Assembly: GCA_016869835.1 (NCBI GenBank)
Contig: VGDH01000008.1
Span: 1 to 47,234 of the forward strand
DNA from: Alphaproteobacteria bacterium
Lineage (GTDB): Bacteria; Pseudomonadota; Alphaproteobacteria; Rhodobacterales; Rhodobacteraceae
DNA: 47,234 nucleotides
Reading direction: 5' to 3'
Shown: positions 7,862 through 17,038 of the stretch, in pieces
How positions within the stretch are numbered: position 1 is the stretch's first letter
Layout: each line of letters opens with the position of its first letter
Position numbers and translations under genes: made by a program
Notes under the pieces: model-generated
The model's input: only the letters and a program-made list of their open reading frames with translations
Told to the model about the DNA's origin: nothing
The model's database searches: none

Positions 7862-10800
7862 TCAATCCCTGCCATTCTTGGGTATGTCGCGGGCTCTGGA
7901 GGCTTGGTCGGACAGGGAATCAGTACCGCTGGATCGCCCGCCGCTGAACAGGTTGCGAAACATCCCCGGTGTCAGGATCGACAGCGGATTGACTGCAACC
8001 TCCAGCGCATCCGCCGTGCCGCGTAGCCGGTAATTGAAGCCGAACACCCCTTCCCCCCGGCGCGTCAAGACCGCCCCGACCCCGTTCAAAAGATAGACCG
8101 GCGAAATGACCCCTTCCATGGCCAACTGGCGCGACCCACTTTGATAGATCCCGGTCATCGACACCCCAAGGCTTGCCCCGGTGCCCGAGCCGCGCCGCAG
8201 ATCGACAAGCTGCGGGGTCAGCAGAAACTCCCCCTCGACCTGATTGAAGACAAGCCCCTGCCCGTTCAACTGTTCCAAAAGCCCCACTACCGAAATCGCG
8301 TTCAGAAGTTCGGCCAGCACCGAGGCATTGCGCACCCGCACATCGCGGATTGTGACGCGCCCGTCATAATGGCCCGATTGGCTGCGCGGCTTCAGCGTCA
8401 TGTCCAGCGCCCCGCCGCGCCCGGACAGAAAGATGCCCGCCGCTGCAAAGGTCTCGCCCGCGTTGTTCGACCGCAACCGCACAGCCGAGCCATGGCGGCT
8501 GGGCACCACGGTGCCGGTCACTTCGGGGCCATCGTTGACCCGGGCGGTGAAGGTGCCGTTGAACCCGGCATTGGTGTTGAAATCGCCGCGCAGTCCGGTC
8601 AGCGCAATGGTCTCGCTGACGATCAGCCGGTCCAGTTCCAGCCGCCGCAGGCCCCCAGCCCGCGCGCTGCCCCCGGCTTCGCCGCCCCCCTCGCTGCCCG
8701 GCGCGCGCCGCAGATCGACCGAGCCCCCGGTAAGGGTAATGCCCACCGGCCTGCCTGCACCGCGCCCGGCCAACTCGACGCTGGCGTCCAGCCAATCGTC
8801 CAGCAACACCCGGTCAAAGCGCGCACGGTCCAGCCCGCCGCCCGCAGCCACGCGCACCGTCCCTTCGGCCTGCAACCCGCCCGCGTTGATCGCAAGCCGG
8901 TCTACCTGCGGAAGCGCGCCCAGCGTGACCTCGGCCTCAAGCTGGCCCTTGCTTGACCGCGCCTTTGTCCAACCGATTTCCGGCAGGCTCAGCCCGATGC
9001 CCGACAGGTCCGAGACCAGCCGCAACTGCCCCGGCGCGCCGCGCTGAAGGTCGATGTCTACCCGCGCCCGCCCCTCGCCCGACACCATGCCCTGCGGCAA
9101 GCCAAGCCCGAATTCCTCGGTCACCGCCTGCGACAGGGTGACCTCGCCGCGAATGGTCGATCGGCCGCGCTCCTCGGGGCCGAAGCCCTGGGCATAGGTC
9201 ACGTCGAAATCCATTGCCCCAAGACGCCCCTGCCCCGCGATTTCAAGACCGGCAGGCGTGGCGCGCACGTCAAGCTGATCGGCCGTGATGCGCCGATTCG
9301 GCACCACCTTGTCGGATGCAAAGTCAATGACCTTGCACGCCACCTCATAGGTGACATCGGCCAGCCCGACCCGGCCCTGCAACGGCAGTTGCAGCCGCGT
9401 CTCGATCTCGGCCCGGCCCTCGCCCAGATCCACCGGACGGTCGGCCTTGGTCATGAAGTTGAACGGCGGCAGATTCAAAAGCGACAGCGCTGCGGTGAGG
9501 CTTGATCGGGTCGAAAGCCGGATCTCGGCCATGGCGGGCTTGGCCGAGACATCCGACACGGCAAAGACCGATCCAGCCATATCGATTTCGCCGCCCTGCG
9601 GAGCGGTGACGCGACCTTCGGTCATTACCATCGTGTAGGTCAGCCCCTCGATAGTGGAATAGCCGCGCCCCCCCTCGATGGGCGGCAGGCTGCGCAAAAA
9701 GCGCACATCGGCCCCCTCAAAGCGATAGGAAAGATGCAGACGCGGCTCTGCTCCGGGGCTGCGGCGCAGCGACGCCCGAATGTCGCGCAAATTGCCCTCA
9801 AGCAGGTTCTGCCCCAACCAGTCGCGCGTCCTGCCCAGAACCGACTTGGGCCATAGCGCGATCAGCCGGTCATGGGAAATCTCGTTCAGCGTGACATCCA
9901 TTGCCGAGCTCCAACCTGCGGCATCCGCCCCGACCTGCCCCGTCAGCACAAGGCGGCGCTGGTCCTCGGCCAAGGCAAGCTGGCCGATCTCGAGCAGGAA
10001 GGGGTCAAGCGACAGGCGGAAATCCAGCGCGCCGCTGGAAAACCGCACCGGTTCGGCAAAGACACCCGCCGGGTCGATCATCACATCGTCAAAGCGGATC
10101 TGGGTCACGAAGGCCGATGGCACAACACCGCCAAGCGGCCCCGACATCCGGCTGCCCGTGGCATCGACCAAATAGCTCTGGCCCGAGGCAGTGGCGCGCA
10201 GGGTCTGGCTTTGCACTTCCATCCGCGACAGGCGCACAGTGCCGGTCTCGACCTCGTAGGCCATCGAGAAGGCAGCCCGGTCAAACGGCACCGCAGCCGC
10301 CGCCGGTGTGGGCCGCAAGGCGCCCTTGCCGATCTCAAGGCTGCCCTCCAGCGCCGCAACGCCGGTCTCGCCAAGTTCGGCCGCGATCCGCCCGGAAATC
10401 GCCGCTTCGAAACTGGCCAGGGGGGCAAGAAGCGGGGTCTGCGCCGCAAGATCGGCGGCGTTGATGTCGTTGAACTCGGCCGTGACGCGGGCCGTTGAGC
10501 GGCCCTTTTCGCTGACAATCTGTACCACAGCCCGGCCCGGCTGCACCGCGCCACCCTGCAAGGACACCGCAAGCTCGGCCGCCACCGCATCCGGCTGATT
10601 GTCCACCGTCAGCCGCCCGTCGCCCAGCTCATAAAGCCGTTTGCTGCGCAGGTCATTAACCGTGACCGACAGCGCCTCGGCCTCGATCCGTGTCAGATGG
10701 GCAAGCGTCGGGGCGCCCAGCACCGCATCAAGCCCGTCGAAAAGTTCGCCCAACCCCGTCAGCGCCGGCGCCTCTGCGACGGTCTCCTGCGCGGCAGGGG

Positions 10801-11347
10801 TGGCATCGCCCACCGCAATGTCAAAGCGCCCCTCGGCATCTCGCGTGACCTGAAGCCGCGCCCCTGTTATCCTAAGCGCGCTCAGCCGCGCTTCACCCGA
10901 CAAAAGCGCCCGCCCCTGCAGCGAGATTCGCACCTCGGGCAAAGACAACAGCGTGCTGCCATCGGGCTTGAGCAGCCGCAGGTCCTCAAGCAGAAGGCGT
11001 GGGACGAAGTCTTCATCCAGCGTCAGATCCACCTTGCCAAGCGCCAGGGACACATCGGGCGAGGCGGTCGCGAGGTCCCGGTTCAGCCGGGTTTCCACCT
11101 CGGCCACGATCCAGACCGGCAAGGGAAGCGTCCGACCGATCAGCGCAAAGCCGCCAATCACCAGCGCTAGGACAAGGACGACAAAACCCAACCGCCAGCG
11201 CAGACCCGTCCGACGCCGCGGCCGGACGGCGCGCAGAGCGTGCGTCTGGGCCGCAGCGTCCGGACCTGCCGACGCATCAGGACGCGGATCGCCCGGCTTG
11301 TCGGGCGCGTCCGCGACCGGTGCCTTATCCTCTGCCTGCCCGTTCAT
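7862..11347 (-). CDS. Large AsmA/YhdP-like envelope protein (DUF3971-type)
   Basis: A 1161-residue protein. It has an Arg-rich, Pro/Ala-rich cytoplasmic leader of about 50 residues, one hydrophobic anchor ([22 protein letters not shown], about residues 51-72), and then a very long periplasmic region rich in beta-strand repeats. The C-terminal part ([20 protein letters not shown] and the [17 protein letters not shown] stretch) resembles the AsmA-like C-terminal domain. Family members such as YhdP and TamB are thought to bridge inner and outer membranes and help move phospholipid; that role is inferred. The ATG at 11347 was chosen for its near AGGACAGG; a GTG at 11359 would add four residues. 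It is divergent from bcp and followed by queA with a two-base gap. Confidence 0.85.
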   Translation of the reverse strand: MNGQAEDKAPVADAPDKPGDPRPDASAGPDAAAQTHALRAVRPRRRTGLRWRLGFVVLVLALVIGGFALIGRTLPLPVWIVAEVETRLNRDLATASPDVSLALGKVDLTLDEDFVPRLLLEDLRLLKPDGSTLLSLPEVRISLQGRALLSGEARLSALRITGARLQVTRDAEGRFDIAVGDATPAAQETVAEAPALTGLGELFDGLDAVLGAPTLAHLTRIEAEALSVTVNDLRSKRLYELGDGRLTVDNQPDAVAAELAVSLQGGAVQPGRAVVQIVSEKGRSTARVTAEFNDINAADLAAQTPLLAPLASFEAAISGRIAAELGETGVAALEGSLEIGKGALRPTPAAAAVPFDRAAFSMAYEVETGTVRLSRMEVQSQTLRATASGQSYLVDATGSRMSGPLGGVVPSAFVTQIRFDDVMIDPAGVFAEPVRFSSGALDFRLSLDPFLLEIGQLALAEDQRRLVLTGQVGADAAGWSSAMDVTLNEISHDRLIALWPKSVLGRTRDWLGQNLLEGNLRDIRASLRRSPGAEPRLHLSYRFEGADVRFLRSLPPIEGGRGYSTIEGLTYTMVMTEGRVTAPQGGEIDMAGSVFAVSDVSAKPAMAEIRLSTRSSLTAALSLLNLPPFNFMTKADRPVDLGEGRAEIETRLQLPLQGRVGLADVTYEVACKVIDFASDKVVPNRRITADQLDVRATPAGLEIAGQGRLGAMDFDVTYAQGFGPEERGRSTIRGEVTLSQAVTEEFGLGLPQGMVSGEGRARVDIDLQRGAPGQLRLVSDLSGIGLSLPEIGWTKARSSKGQLEAEVTLGALPQVDRLAINAGGLQAEGTVRVAAGGGLDRARFDRVLLDDWLDASVELAGRGAGRPVGITLTGGSVDLRRAPGSEGGGEAGGSARAGGLRRLELDRLIVSETIALTGLRGDFNTNAGFNGTFTARVNDGPEVTGTVVPSRHGSAVRLRSNNAGETFAAAGIFLSGRGGALDMTLKPRSQSGHYDGRVTIRDVRVRNASVLAELLNAISVVGLLEQLNGQGLVFNQVEGEFLLTPQLVDLRRGSGTGASLGVSMTGIYQSGSRQLAMEGVISPVYLLNGVGAVLTRRGEGVFGFNYRLRGTADALEVAVNPLSILTPGMFRNLFSGGRSSGTDSLSDQASRARDIPKNGRD

Positions 11348-11499
11348 CCTGTCCTGCACACCTCAGCTCGATAGTGATCCCGCACGCCCTGCCCGCCGCA
11401 CCGGCGCATTCTTCACGCTATTGCCCGGGCTTGCCTTTATCTTTGCCGAAAGGCAACTAGATCGCCAAGGGTCTGACCCACAAAAGCAAGGAGCCGCCC

Positions 11500-11961
11500 A
11501 TGTTGACCGTCGGAGACACCGCGCCCGATTTCACCCTGCCCCGCGATGGCGGTGGCACTGTCACGCTTTCGTCCTTCCGTCCCGGCAAGGTGGTCCTTTA
11601 CTTCTACCCCAAGGTTGACACGCCCGGCTGCACGCTGGAAGCGCAGGATTTCACCGCCCGCGCCGCCGCCTTTGCCGCCGCTGGCACCACGGTCATCGGC
11701 CTGTCCAAGGACAGCGTCAAGGCCCATGACAAGTTCTGCAAGAAACACGGTCTGCAGATCATCCTCGCCTCGGATGAAGGCGGAACGACCTGTGAAGATT
11801 ACGGCGTCTGGGTGGAAAAAAGCATGTATGGCAAGACCTACATGGGCATCGAGCGCAGCACGGTGCTGATTGACGGTGCAGGCCGCGTGGCGCGGGTCTG
11901 GCCCAAGGTCTCGGTCAAGGGCCATGCCCATGAGGTGCTGGCTGCGGCACAGGCCCTGTAA
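11500..11961 (+). CDS. bcp: Thioredoxin-dependent peroxiredoxin, BCP/PrxQ type
   Basis: A 153-residue cytoplasmic peroxiredoxin that reduces hydroperoxides. The peroxidatic cysteine is C44 in TPGCTLEAQDF, the BCP signature; fold landmarks include GDTAPDFTLP at the N-terminus and YFYPK before the active site. There are other cysteines, among them C91 in HDKFCKKHG and one in GTTCEDYG, but no cysteine five residues after C44, so the resolving residue is not obvious. A strong AAGGAG lies six bases before the ATG. It is divergent from the AsmA-like gene and followed after 16 bases by the DUF455 gene, suggesting one transcript. Confidence 0.94.
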   Translation: MLTVGDTAPDFTLPRDGGGTVTLSSFRPGKVVLYFYPKVDTPGCTLEAQDFTARAAAFAAAGTTVIGLSKDSVKAHDKFCKKHGLQIILASDEGGTTCEDYGVWVEKSMYGKTYMGIERSTVLIDGAGRVARVWPKVSVKGHAHEVLAAAQAL

Positions 11962-11977
11962 CCAAAGGGCGCGCGGG

Positions 11978-12805
11978 ATGGCGACGAAAACCCTGGCCGA
12001 GATGGCGGTTGAAGTGCTGCGCACGGCCGATGGTCGCGCGAAAACCGCGCTGTCGCATGCCCATGCCGCCGCCTGGTTCGCGGCCCGAAGCGCGGGCGCG
12101 CCTTTGGCCATCGGCACCGCCACCCCGCCCGACTTTCCGGCCCGCCCCGACCGGCCCGAACTTCTTGACCCCCGCGATGTGGCGCGCCGCCGCCCCGGCA
12201 GCGAAGCTGGGCGGCTGGCGCTCTTGCATGCGGTGGCCCATATCGAGCTGAATGCTGTCGATTTGCACTGGGACATCATCGCACGTTTTGCCGATCAGCC
12301 CATGCCGCTGGGCTTCTATGATGACTGGGTCAAGGCCGCCAATGAAGAATCGCGCCATTTCAACCTGGTCTCAGACCGGCTTGAGGCGCTTTGCAGCCAT
12401 TACGGTGCTCTGCCCGCCCATGCCGGAATGTGGCGTGCGGCGGCGGATACGGCCCATGATTTCAAGGGCCGTCTTGCCGTTGTTCCCATGGTGCTTGAGG
12501 CGCGCGGGCTTGATGTGACCCCCGGCATGATCGCGATCTTCGAACGTGCCGGCGACCCCGAGACAAAGGCGGCGCTGGAAGTGATTTATGCCGAAGAGGT
12601 CGGGCATGTCGCCTATGGGTCGAAATGGTTCAACTGGCTGTGCGGCCGCGAAGGTCTGGACCCGAAAGAACAGTTTCACGATCTTGTACGAACGTATTTC
12701 CACGCCACGCTGAAGCCGCCCTTCAACGAGGAAAAACGTGCCGAGGCGGGCCTGCCACCCGATTTCTACTGGCCGCTTGCCGAAGCCTTTCCGGTGCGAG
12801 GTTAA
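11978..12805 (+). CDS. DUF455 family ferritin-like protein
   Basis: A 275-residue soluble protein of the DUF455 ferritin-like family. The helices carry candidate di-iron ligands: HAVAHIELNAVDLHWD (about residues 85-100), NEESRHFNLVSDRL (about 121-134) and YAEEVGHVAYGSKWF (about 207-221), each of the E-x-x-H or E-E-x-x-H kind. The C-terminus has PPFNEEKRAEAGLPPDFYWP, also typical. Function is unknown; a diiron oxidase or repair role has been proposed from fold only. It lies directly behind bcp, which suggests an oxidative-stress context. The ATG at 11978 follows GCGCGGG; the longer upstream frame overlaps bcp and is not needed. Confidence 0.86.
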   Translation: MATKTLAEMAVEVLRTADGRAKTALSHAHAAAWFAARSAGAPLAIGTATPPDFPARPDRPELLDPRDVARRRPGSEAGRLALLHAVAHIELNAVDLHWDIIARFADQPMPLGFYDDWVKAANEESRHFNLVSDRLEALCSHYGALPAHAGMWRAAADTAHDFKGRLAVVPMVLEARGLDVTPGMIAIFERAGDPETKAALEVIYAEEVGHVAYGSKWFNWLCGREGLDPKEQFHDLVRTYFHATLKPPFNEEKRAEAGLPPDFYWPLAEAFPVRG

Positions 12806-12967
12806 GGCCGTTCGGCAGAAACTCGCCGATCCTGCGCCCGGAACAGCCCCCTCTCGCTCCCTCGGGCGCAAAGCTCTTGCGAGGTGACAATGCGCTCGCT
12901 AATCAGTTGAAGCCGCGCCACGGGCGGGCTTCATTGGTCCCTGAACCCAGTAACGGAACCGCATTAC

Positions 12968-14299
12968 GTGTTGACGCGCCTTGCCTACCGGATTCACCTG
13001 ACGCTTGAGCGGCATTTTCCCGAACAGCGGCTGTTTCTGAAATCCGATACCGAAACCCGTTTCATCCGCCTGCGTCCGGCTACACAGGCCATTGCAGTGG
13101 TGGTCGGGGGGCTTGCCCTTGGCTGGACCATTCTGGCGACCGCGATCTTGTTGTTTGACTCGATTTCCGCCGGATCCTCACGCGAACAGGTGCTGCGCCA
13201 GCAGGCGCTTTACGAAGAGCGGATGAACGCGCTGTCCATCGACCGCGACCTGCGCGCCGAAGAGGCGGCATCGGCGCAGGAACGCTTCAACCTCGCCTTG
13301 GAACAGGTCGCAGCCATGCAGGCGCGGCTTCTGGCCTCCGAAGACCGTCGGCGTGAGTTGGAAACCGGGATCGACGTGATCCAGAATACGCTGCGCCGTA
13401 CCATCATCGAACGCGACGAGGCGCGCGCGGCGCTGGAAACCGCCCAGCTTGCCGCCGCCCCCGGCGGTGCCAAAAGCGAAGCGGGACGCGTGGAGGACAC
13501 GAAGGAAACGCTTGAATTCCTTGCCGAAAGCCTTGACGGAACCGCGCGCGAACGCGACCGGATCCAGGGTATGGTTGACAAGGCCAATGAGCAGGTCGCC
13601 AAGATTTCCGAGGAAAAACGCGAAATGGCCCTGCGCAACGAGGCCATCTTCACCAGGCTGGAAGAAGCGCTGACCGTCTCGGTCGAACCCTTGGAAAAGA
13701 TGTTCAACGCCGCCGGGATGGACCCCGACGATCTGCTGGAAACCGTGCGCAAGGGCTATGACGGCCAGGGCGGACCGCTGGCTCCGCTGGCGCTGTCGAC
13801 CAAAGGTGTGCCTTCGGTCGAAGAAGTGCGAGCCAATGTGATTATGGCCGGGCTTGACCGGATGAACCTGTACCGTCTGGCCGCCTTCAAGGCGCCGTTC
13901 GACAACCCGGTGAAAAGCCCCTATCGCTTTACCTCGGGCTTTGGCGCGCGTCAGGACCCCAAAGGCTGGGGCACCCGGATGCACGCGGGCACCGATTTCG
14001 CCGCCGCCTATGGCACGCCGATCTATGCCACCGCCGATGGCGTGGTCACCCATGCCGGCTGGTCGTCGGGCTATGGCCGCATGATCAAGATCCAGCACGC
14101 CTTTGGCATCGAAACCCGCTATGCCCATCTTGCGCAAATGCGCGTGTCCGTCGGACAAAAAGTGTCGCGCGGCGATCGGATCGGTGATATGGGCAACTCA
14201 GGCCGTTCGACCGGCACTCATCTTCACTACGAAGTCAGGATCGGCGGTAATGCCGTCAACCCCATGACATTCATAAAGGCAGCGACCCATGTTTTCTAA
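12968..14299 (+). CDS. M23 family metallopeptidase with N-terminal anchor and coiled coil
   Basis: A 443-residue inner-membrane-anchored peptidoglycan hydrolase. One transmembrane segment (about residues 36-60) is followed by a Glu/Arg/Ala-rich coiled coil (about 70-215) and a C-terminal LytM/M23 domain (about 310-440). Zinc ligands are visible as H339 and D343 in HAGTD and as H418 and H420 in HLHYE, so the peptidase should be active. The start is GTG at 12968; the next codon, TTG, is also possible. The last 11 bases overlap the bactofilin gene. M23 peptidase/bactofilin neighbours are known in other alphaproteobacteria, where bactofilin scaffolds localise the hydrolase to shape the cell; the same partnership is inferred here. 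Confidence 0.9.
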   Translation: MLTRLAYRIHLTLERHFPEQRLFLKSDTETRFIRLRPATQAIAVVVGGLALGWTILATAILLFDSISAGSSREQVLRQQALYEERMNALSIDRDLRAEEAASAQERFNLALEQVAAMQARLLASEDRRRELETGIDVIQNTLRRTIIERDEARAALETAQLAAAPGGAKSEAGRVEDTKETLEFLAESLDGTARERDRIQGMVDKANEQVAKISEEKREMALRNEAIFTRLEEALTVSVEPLEKMFNAAGMDPDDLLETVRKGYDGQGGPLAPLALSTKGVPSVEEVRANVIMAGLDRMNLYRLAAFKAPFDNPVKSPYRFTSGFGARQDPKGWGTRMHAGTDFAAAYGTPIYATADGVVTHAGWSSGYGRMIKIQHAFGIETRYAHLAQMRVSVGQKVSRGDRIGDMGNSGRSTGTHLHYEVRIGGNAVNPMTFIKAATHVF

Positions 14300-14816
14300 A
14301 AGCCGCATCAACGAACCCGGCCCCGCAAAAGCGGGCGAAACCGACAAGCCCAAAGCCCCGGAGACCTCTGTGACCAAACCCTCGATGGACTTCACCCCGA
14401 CGGCTCCCAAGGGCAAGGTTGCGGCTTCTGTACTTTCGTCCGATTTGACCGTGGTGGGCAATCTGCGCACCACCGGCGATATTCAGGTGGAAGGCACGGT
14501 CGAGGGCGATATCCGCGCCCACCTGCTGACTGTGGGCGAAACCGCGACCATTCGCGGCGAGATCGTCGCCGATGACATCGTGGTCAATGGCCGCGTGATC
14601 GGCCGCGTGCGTGGCCTGAAGGTGCGTCTGACCTCGACTGCCAAGGTTGAAGGCGACATCATCCACAAGACCATTGCGATTGAATCGGGCGCCCATTTCG
14701 AAGGCTCGGTTCAGCGTCAGGATGACCCGCTGGCCACCGGCCGCGCCCCGATCCCCCAGCAGCCCCGCATGCCCGCCGCCCCGGCGGCCGAAGGGGCCGA
14801 CGACGCGCAGTCCTGA
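14289..14816 (+). CDS. Bactofilin (polymer-forming cytoskeletal protein)
   Basis: A 175-residue protein with a Pro/Lys-rich N-terminal tail (1-50), a central bactofilin beta-helix (about 50-140; SSDLTVVGNLRTTGDIQVEG, then VEGDIRAHLLTVGETATIRG and GRVIGRVRGLKVRLTSTAKV), and a disordered Pro/Ala tail. Bactofilins polymerise without nucleotide at the inner membrane and scaffold cell-wall enzymes. The ATG lies inside the 3' end of the M23 peptidase gene (11-base overlap), so the two are translationally coupled. A strong intrinsic terminator follows. Confidence 0.94.
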   Translation: MFSKSRINEPGPAKAGETDKPKAPETSVTKPSMDFTPTAPKGKVAASVLSSDLTVVGNLRTTGDIQVEGTVEGDIRAHLLTVGETATIRGEIVADDIVVNGRVIGRVRGLKVRLTSTAKVEGDIIHKTIAIESGAHFEGSVQRQDDPLATGRAPIPQQPRMPAAPAAEGADDAQS

Positions 14817-14843
14817 ACAGACGGACGCGACAGACTTTACAAA

Positions 14844-14880
14844 GGGCGCCCAGCCACGGCTGCGGCGCCCCTCTGTTTTT
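14844..14880 (+). terminator. Intrinsic terminator after bactofilin gene
   Basis: A GC stem GGGCGCC (14844-14850) pairs with GGCGCCC (14864-14870), extended inside by CAGC/GCTG with a single bulged C, followed by CTCTGTTTTT. It lies 27 bases after the bactofilin stop and has the stem and T tract of a rho-independent terminator. Confidence 0.88.
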
Positions 14881-14896
14881 CTGACGCAGAGAGGCC

Positions 14897-15669
14897 TTAA
14901 CCGTCCCAGCCAATGGCCCGGCGGTAAAGATGCCAGGTCGCATGGCCAAACACCGGCAGGACGACAAAAAGCCCCGCAAAGCCCGGTAGCATAGCCAGAA
15001 ACAGGCTGGTCCCAATCAGCGCGCCCCAGCTCAGCATGACCACCGGGCTTGCCGCTACGACGCCGAATAATGTCAGCATTGCCGTCACGAAATCCACCTC
15101 GCGGTCTAGAAGCATCGGCAGGCTGACCACTGTCAGCGCAAACAGGAGCGTGGCAAAAACCGCCCCCACCACACTGCCCACCGCCAGCATCGCAAGCCCC
15201 GGCGGGCTGAGAAAAATGTCAATCGAGGTGGTGATGTTGGTCAGCGTGGCCTTGCCCAGAAAGAGCGCAAAGATCATGTGGGCCAGAAAGTTCCAGAACA
15301 GGAAGAACACCACGATCACCGCCGCCATCGACGGGATCTGGCGGTCCTTCTGGCGGAAGATGACGCCAAGGATCTCGCCCCAGACCAGCGCCCCCCCTGC
15401 TCGCGCCGTCGAGACACCGCATAAAGCCCGCAAGCGATGAAGGGCCCCAGAATAGGAAAGCCTGCCCCTGCAGGCAGCGTCAACCACAGCTGACCCTTGG
15501 CGGTGATCGACCACAGGATCAGCCAACCGCCAAGGACATAGATAGCAGCGAAAAACAACCCGTAAAGCGGCGCACTGCGGAAGTCTTGCCAGCCCGCCCC
15601 AAGGGCATGGCGCAGGTCTGACAGTTCCACCTGCAAGATCTCGGGGCGATCGGGGCTCGTCGCTTTCAT
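14897..15669 (-). pseudogene. DUF2189 family membrane protein, frameshifted
   Basis: The two halves of a DUF2189 integral membrane protein lie in different frames. The first half starts at an ATG at 15669 (after GGGAGAG) and runs through VELSDLRHALGAGWQDFRSA and helices to the sequence YAVSRRREQGG. The second half resumes as ALVWGEILGVIFRQKD and continues with four more helices to the TAA at 14897. The break is at a run of seven G on the minus strand (15391-15397); one extra G, or two fewer, restores a protein of about 257 residues with six predicted helices. The cause may be sequencing or assembly error, a recent mutation, or phase variation. Function of the family is unknown. Convergent with the bactofilin gene. 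Confidence 0.85.
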
Positions 15670-15823
15670 TCCAGTCTCTCCCGTTTTCGGCAAAGCCTAT
15701 GCGGGAGATGTGGATTAGAAAAAGATGTATTTTCGCCAAAGGAATACGCAATCTCGTCGGGCGCCTTCGGCTTCTCCTCGAGACGGAACCCGAGGAGCGG
15801 CGACGCCGACGACGAGGGCGGCG

Positions 15824-16951
15824 TCAGTCTTCGGAATTCGCCTCGGCGCGGTTCATCCCCGCCACACCAAGCGCCAGCGTGGCGGCCATGAACCGGTCAA
15901 GGTCCCCGTCCAACACCCCTTGGGTGTCGCTGGTTTCCACACCTGTCCGCAGGTCCTTCACCATCTGATAGGGCTGCAACACATAAGAGCGGATCTGGTT
16001 GCCCCAGCCCGCATCGCCCTTGTTTTCATGCGCCTCGTTGATCGCCGCCGTGCGCTTGTCGAGTTCCAGCTGATAAAGCCGCGACTTCAGCGCCTGCATG
16101 GCGATGTCGCGGTTCTGGTGCTGCGACTTCAAGCTGGAGGTCACCACGATCCCGGTCGGAAAGTGCGTGATCCGCACGGCAGAGTCGGTCTTGTTGACGT
16201 GCTGGCCACCGGCACCGGACGAACGATAGGTGTCGATACGGATGTCCTTGTCCTGAACCTCGATTTCGATGTTTTCATCAACCACCGGATAGACCCAGAC
16301 CGAGGAAAACGACGTGTGCCGACGCGCTGCCGAATCGTAGGGCGAGATACGCACCAGACGGTGAACGCCCGATTCCGATTTCAGCCAGCCATAGGCATTC
16401 TTGCCCGAAATCTTGTAGGAAACAGACCGGATGCCCGCCTCTTCTCCGGCGGTTTCCGATTGCATTTCAACCGTATAGCCCTTCTTTTCTGCCCAGCGGA
16501 CATACATCCGCGCCAGCATCGAAGCCCAGTCACAGCTTTCGGTGCCGCCAGCACCTGCGTTGATTTCCAGGAACGTGTCATTGCCATCGGCCTCACCGTC
16601 GAGCAGCGCCTCCAGCTCGCGCTGCGCGGCATCGGCCACCAGCGCCTTGAGCGCGGCTTCGGCCTCGGCCACCACCTCGGCGTCGCCCTCCGCTTCGCCC
16701 AGTTCGATTAACTCGACATTATCGCGCAGGCCCCCGTCGATCAGCTTGTAAGCCGCGATGGCATCCATCAGCGCCTGACGCTCTTTCATCAGCTTCTGAG
16801 CCTTGGCCGGATCGTTCCACAGATTGGGATCTTCGATCAGCGCGTCGAACTCTTCCAACCGATGCGGAGCAGTTTCCCAATCCAGCCGCTGTGCCAGAAG
16901 CTTCAGCGACTTCTCGATCTGATCGACATGGTTCTGGGTTTCGGCGCGCAT
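15824..16951 (-). CDS. prfB: Peptide chain release factor 2
   Basis: RF2 releases nascent peptides at UGA and UAA codons. The 375-residue reading frame is continuous, without the in-frame UGA and programmed +1 shift found in Escherichia coli prfB. It has the catalytic GGQ in [16 protein letters not shown] and the stop-codon recognition loop, here [15 protein letters not shown]: the usual SPF tripeptide is SPY, a conservative change. The Thr-Glu-Ser motif [18 protein letters not shown] is also present. It lies 87 bases downstream of the PBP1A gene on the same strand. Confidence 0.96.
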   Translation of the reverse strand: MRAETQNHVDQIEKSLKLLAQRLDWETAPHRLEEFDALIEDPNLWNDPAKAQKLMKERQALMDAIAAYKLIDGGLRDNVELIELGEAEGDAEVVAEAEAALKALVADAAQRELEALLDGEADGNDTFLEINAGAGGTESCDWASMLARMYVRWAEKKGYTVEMQSETAGEEAGIRSVSYKISGKNAYGWLKSESGVHRLVRISPYDSAARRHTSFSSVWVYPVVDENIEIEVQDKDIRIDTYRSSGAGGQHVNKTDSAVRITHFPTGIVVTSSLKSQHQNRDIAMQALKSRLYQLELDKRTAAINEAHENKGDAGWGNQIRSYVLQPYQMVKDLRTGVETSDTQGVLDGDLDRFMAATLALGVAGMNRAEANSED

Positions 16952-17038
16952 CGTGTCATCCTTGATCTTCGCGCTGCCTGATAGCCTGCGGCGCAGGGCG
17001 GGGCAAGCGGCACGCAGCCCGCCTACCCGCTTTGACCG

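Noticed and set aside
12806-12967. 162-base gap between DUF455 and M23 genes
   Set aside because: Only loose inverted repeats (GCGCCCG/CGGGCGC with a 22-base loop, GAAGCC/GGCTTC); no gene, promoter or RNA that I can support.
15774-15797. CTCCTCG/CGAGGAG inverted repeat after prfB
   Set aside because: 7-bp arms with a 10-base loop and no T tract; too weak to call a terminator.
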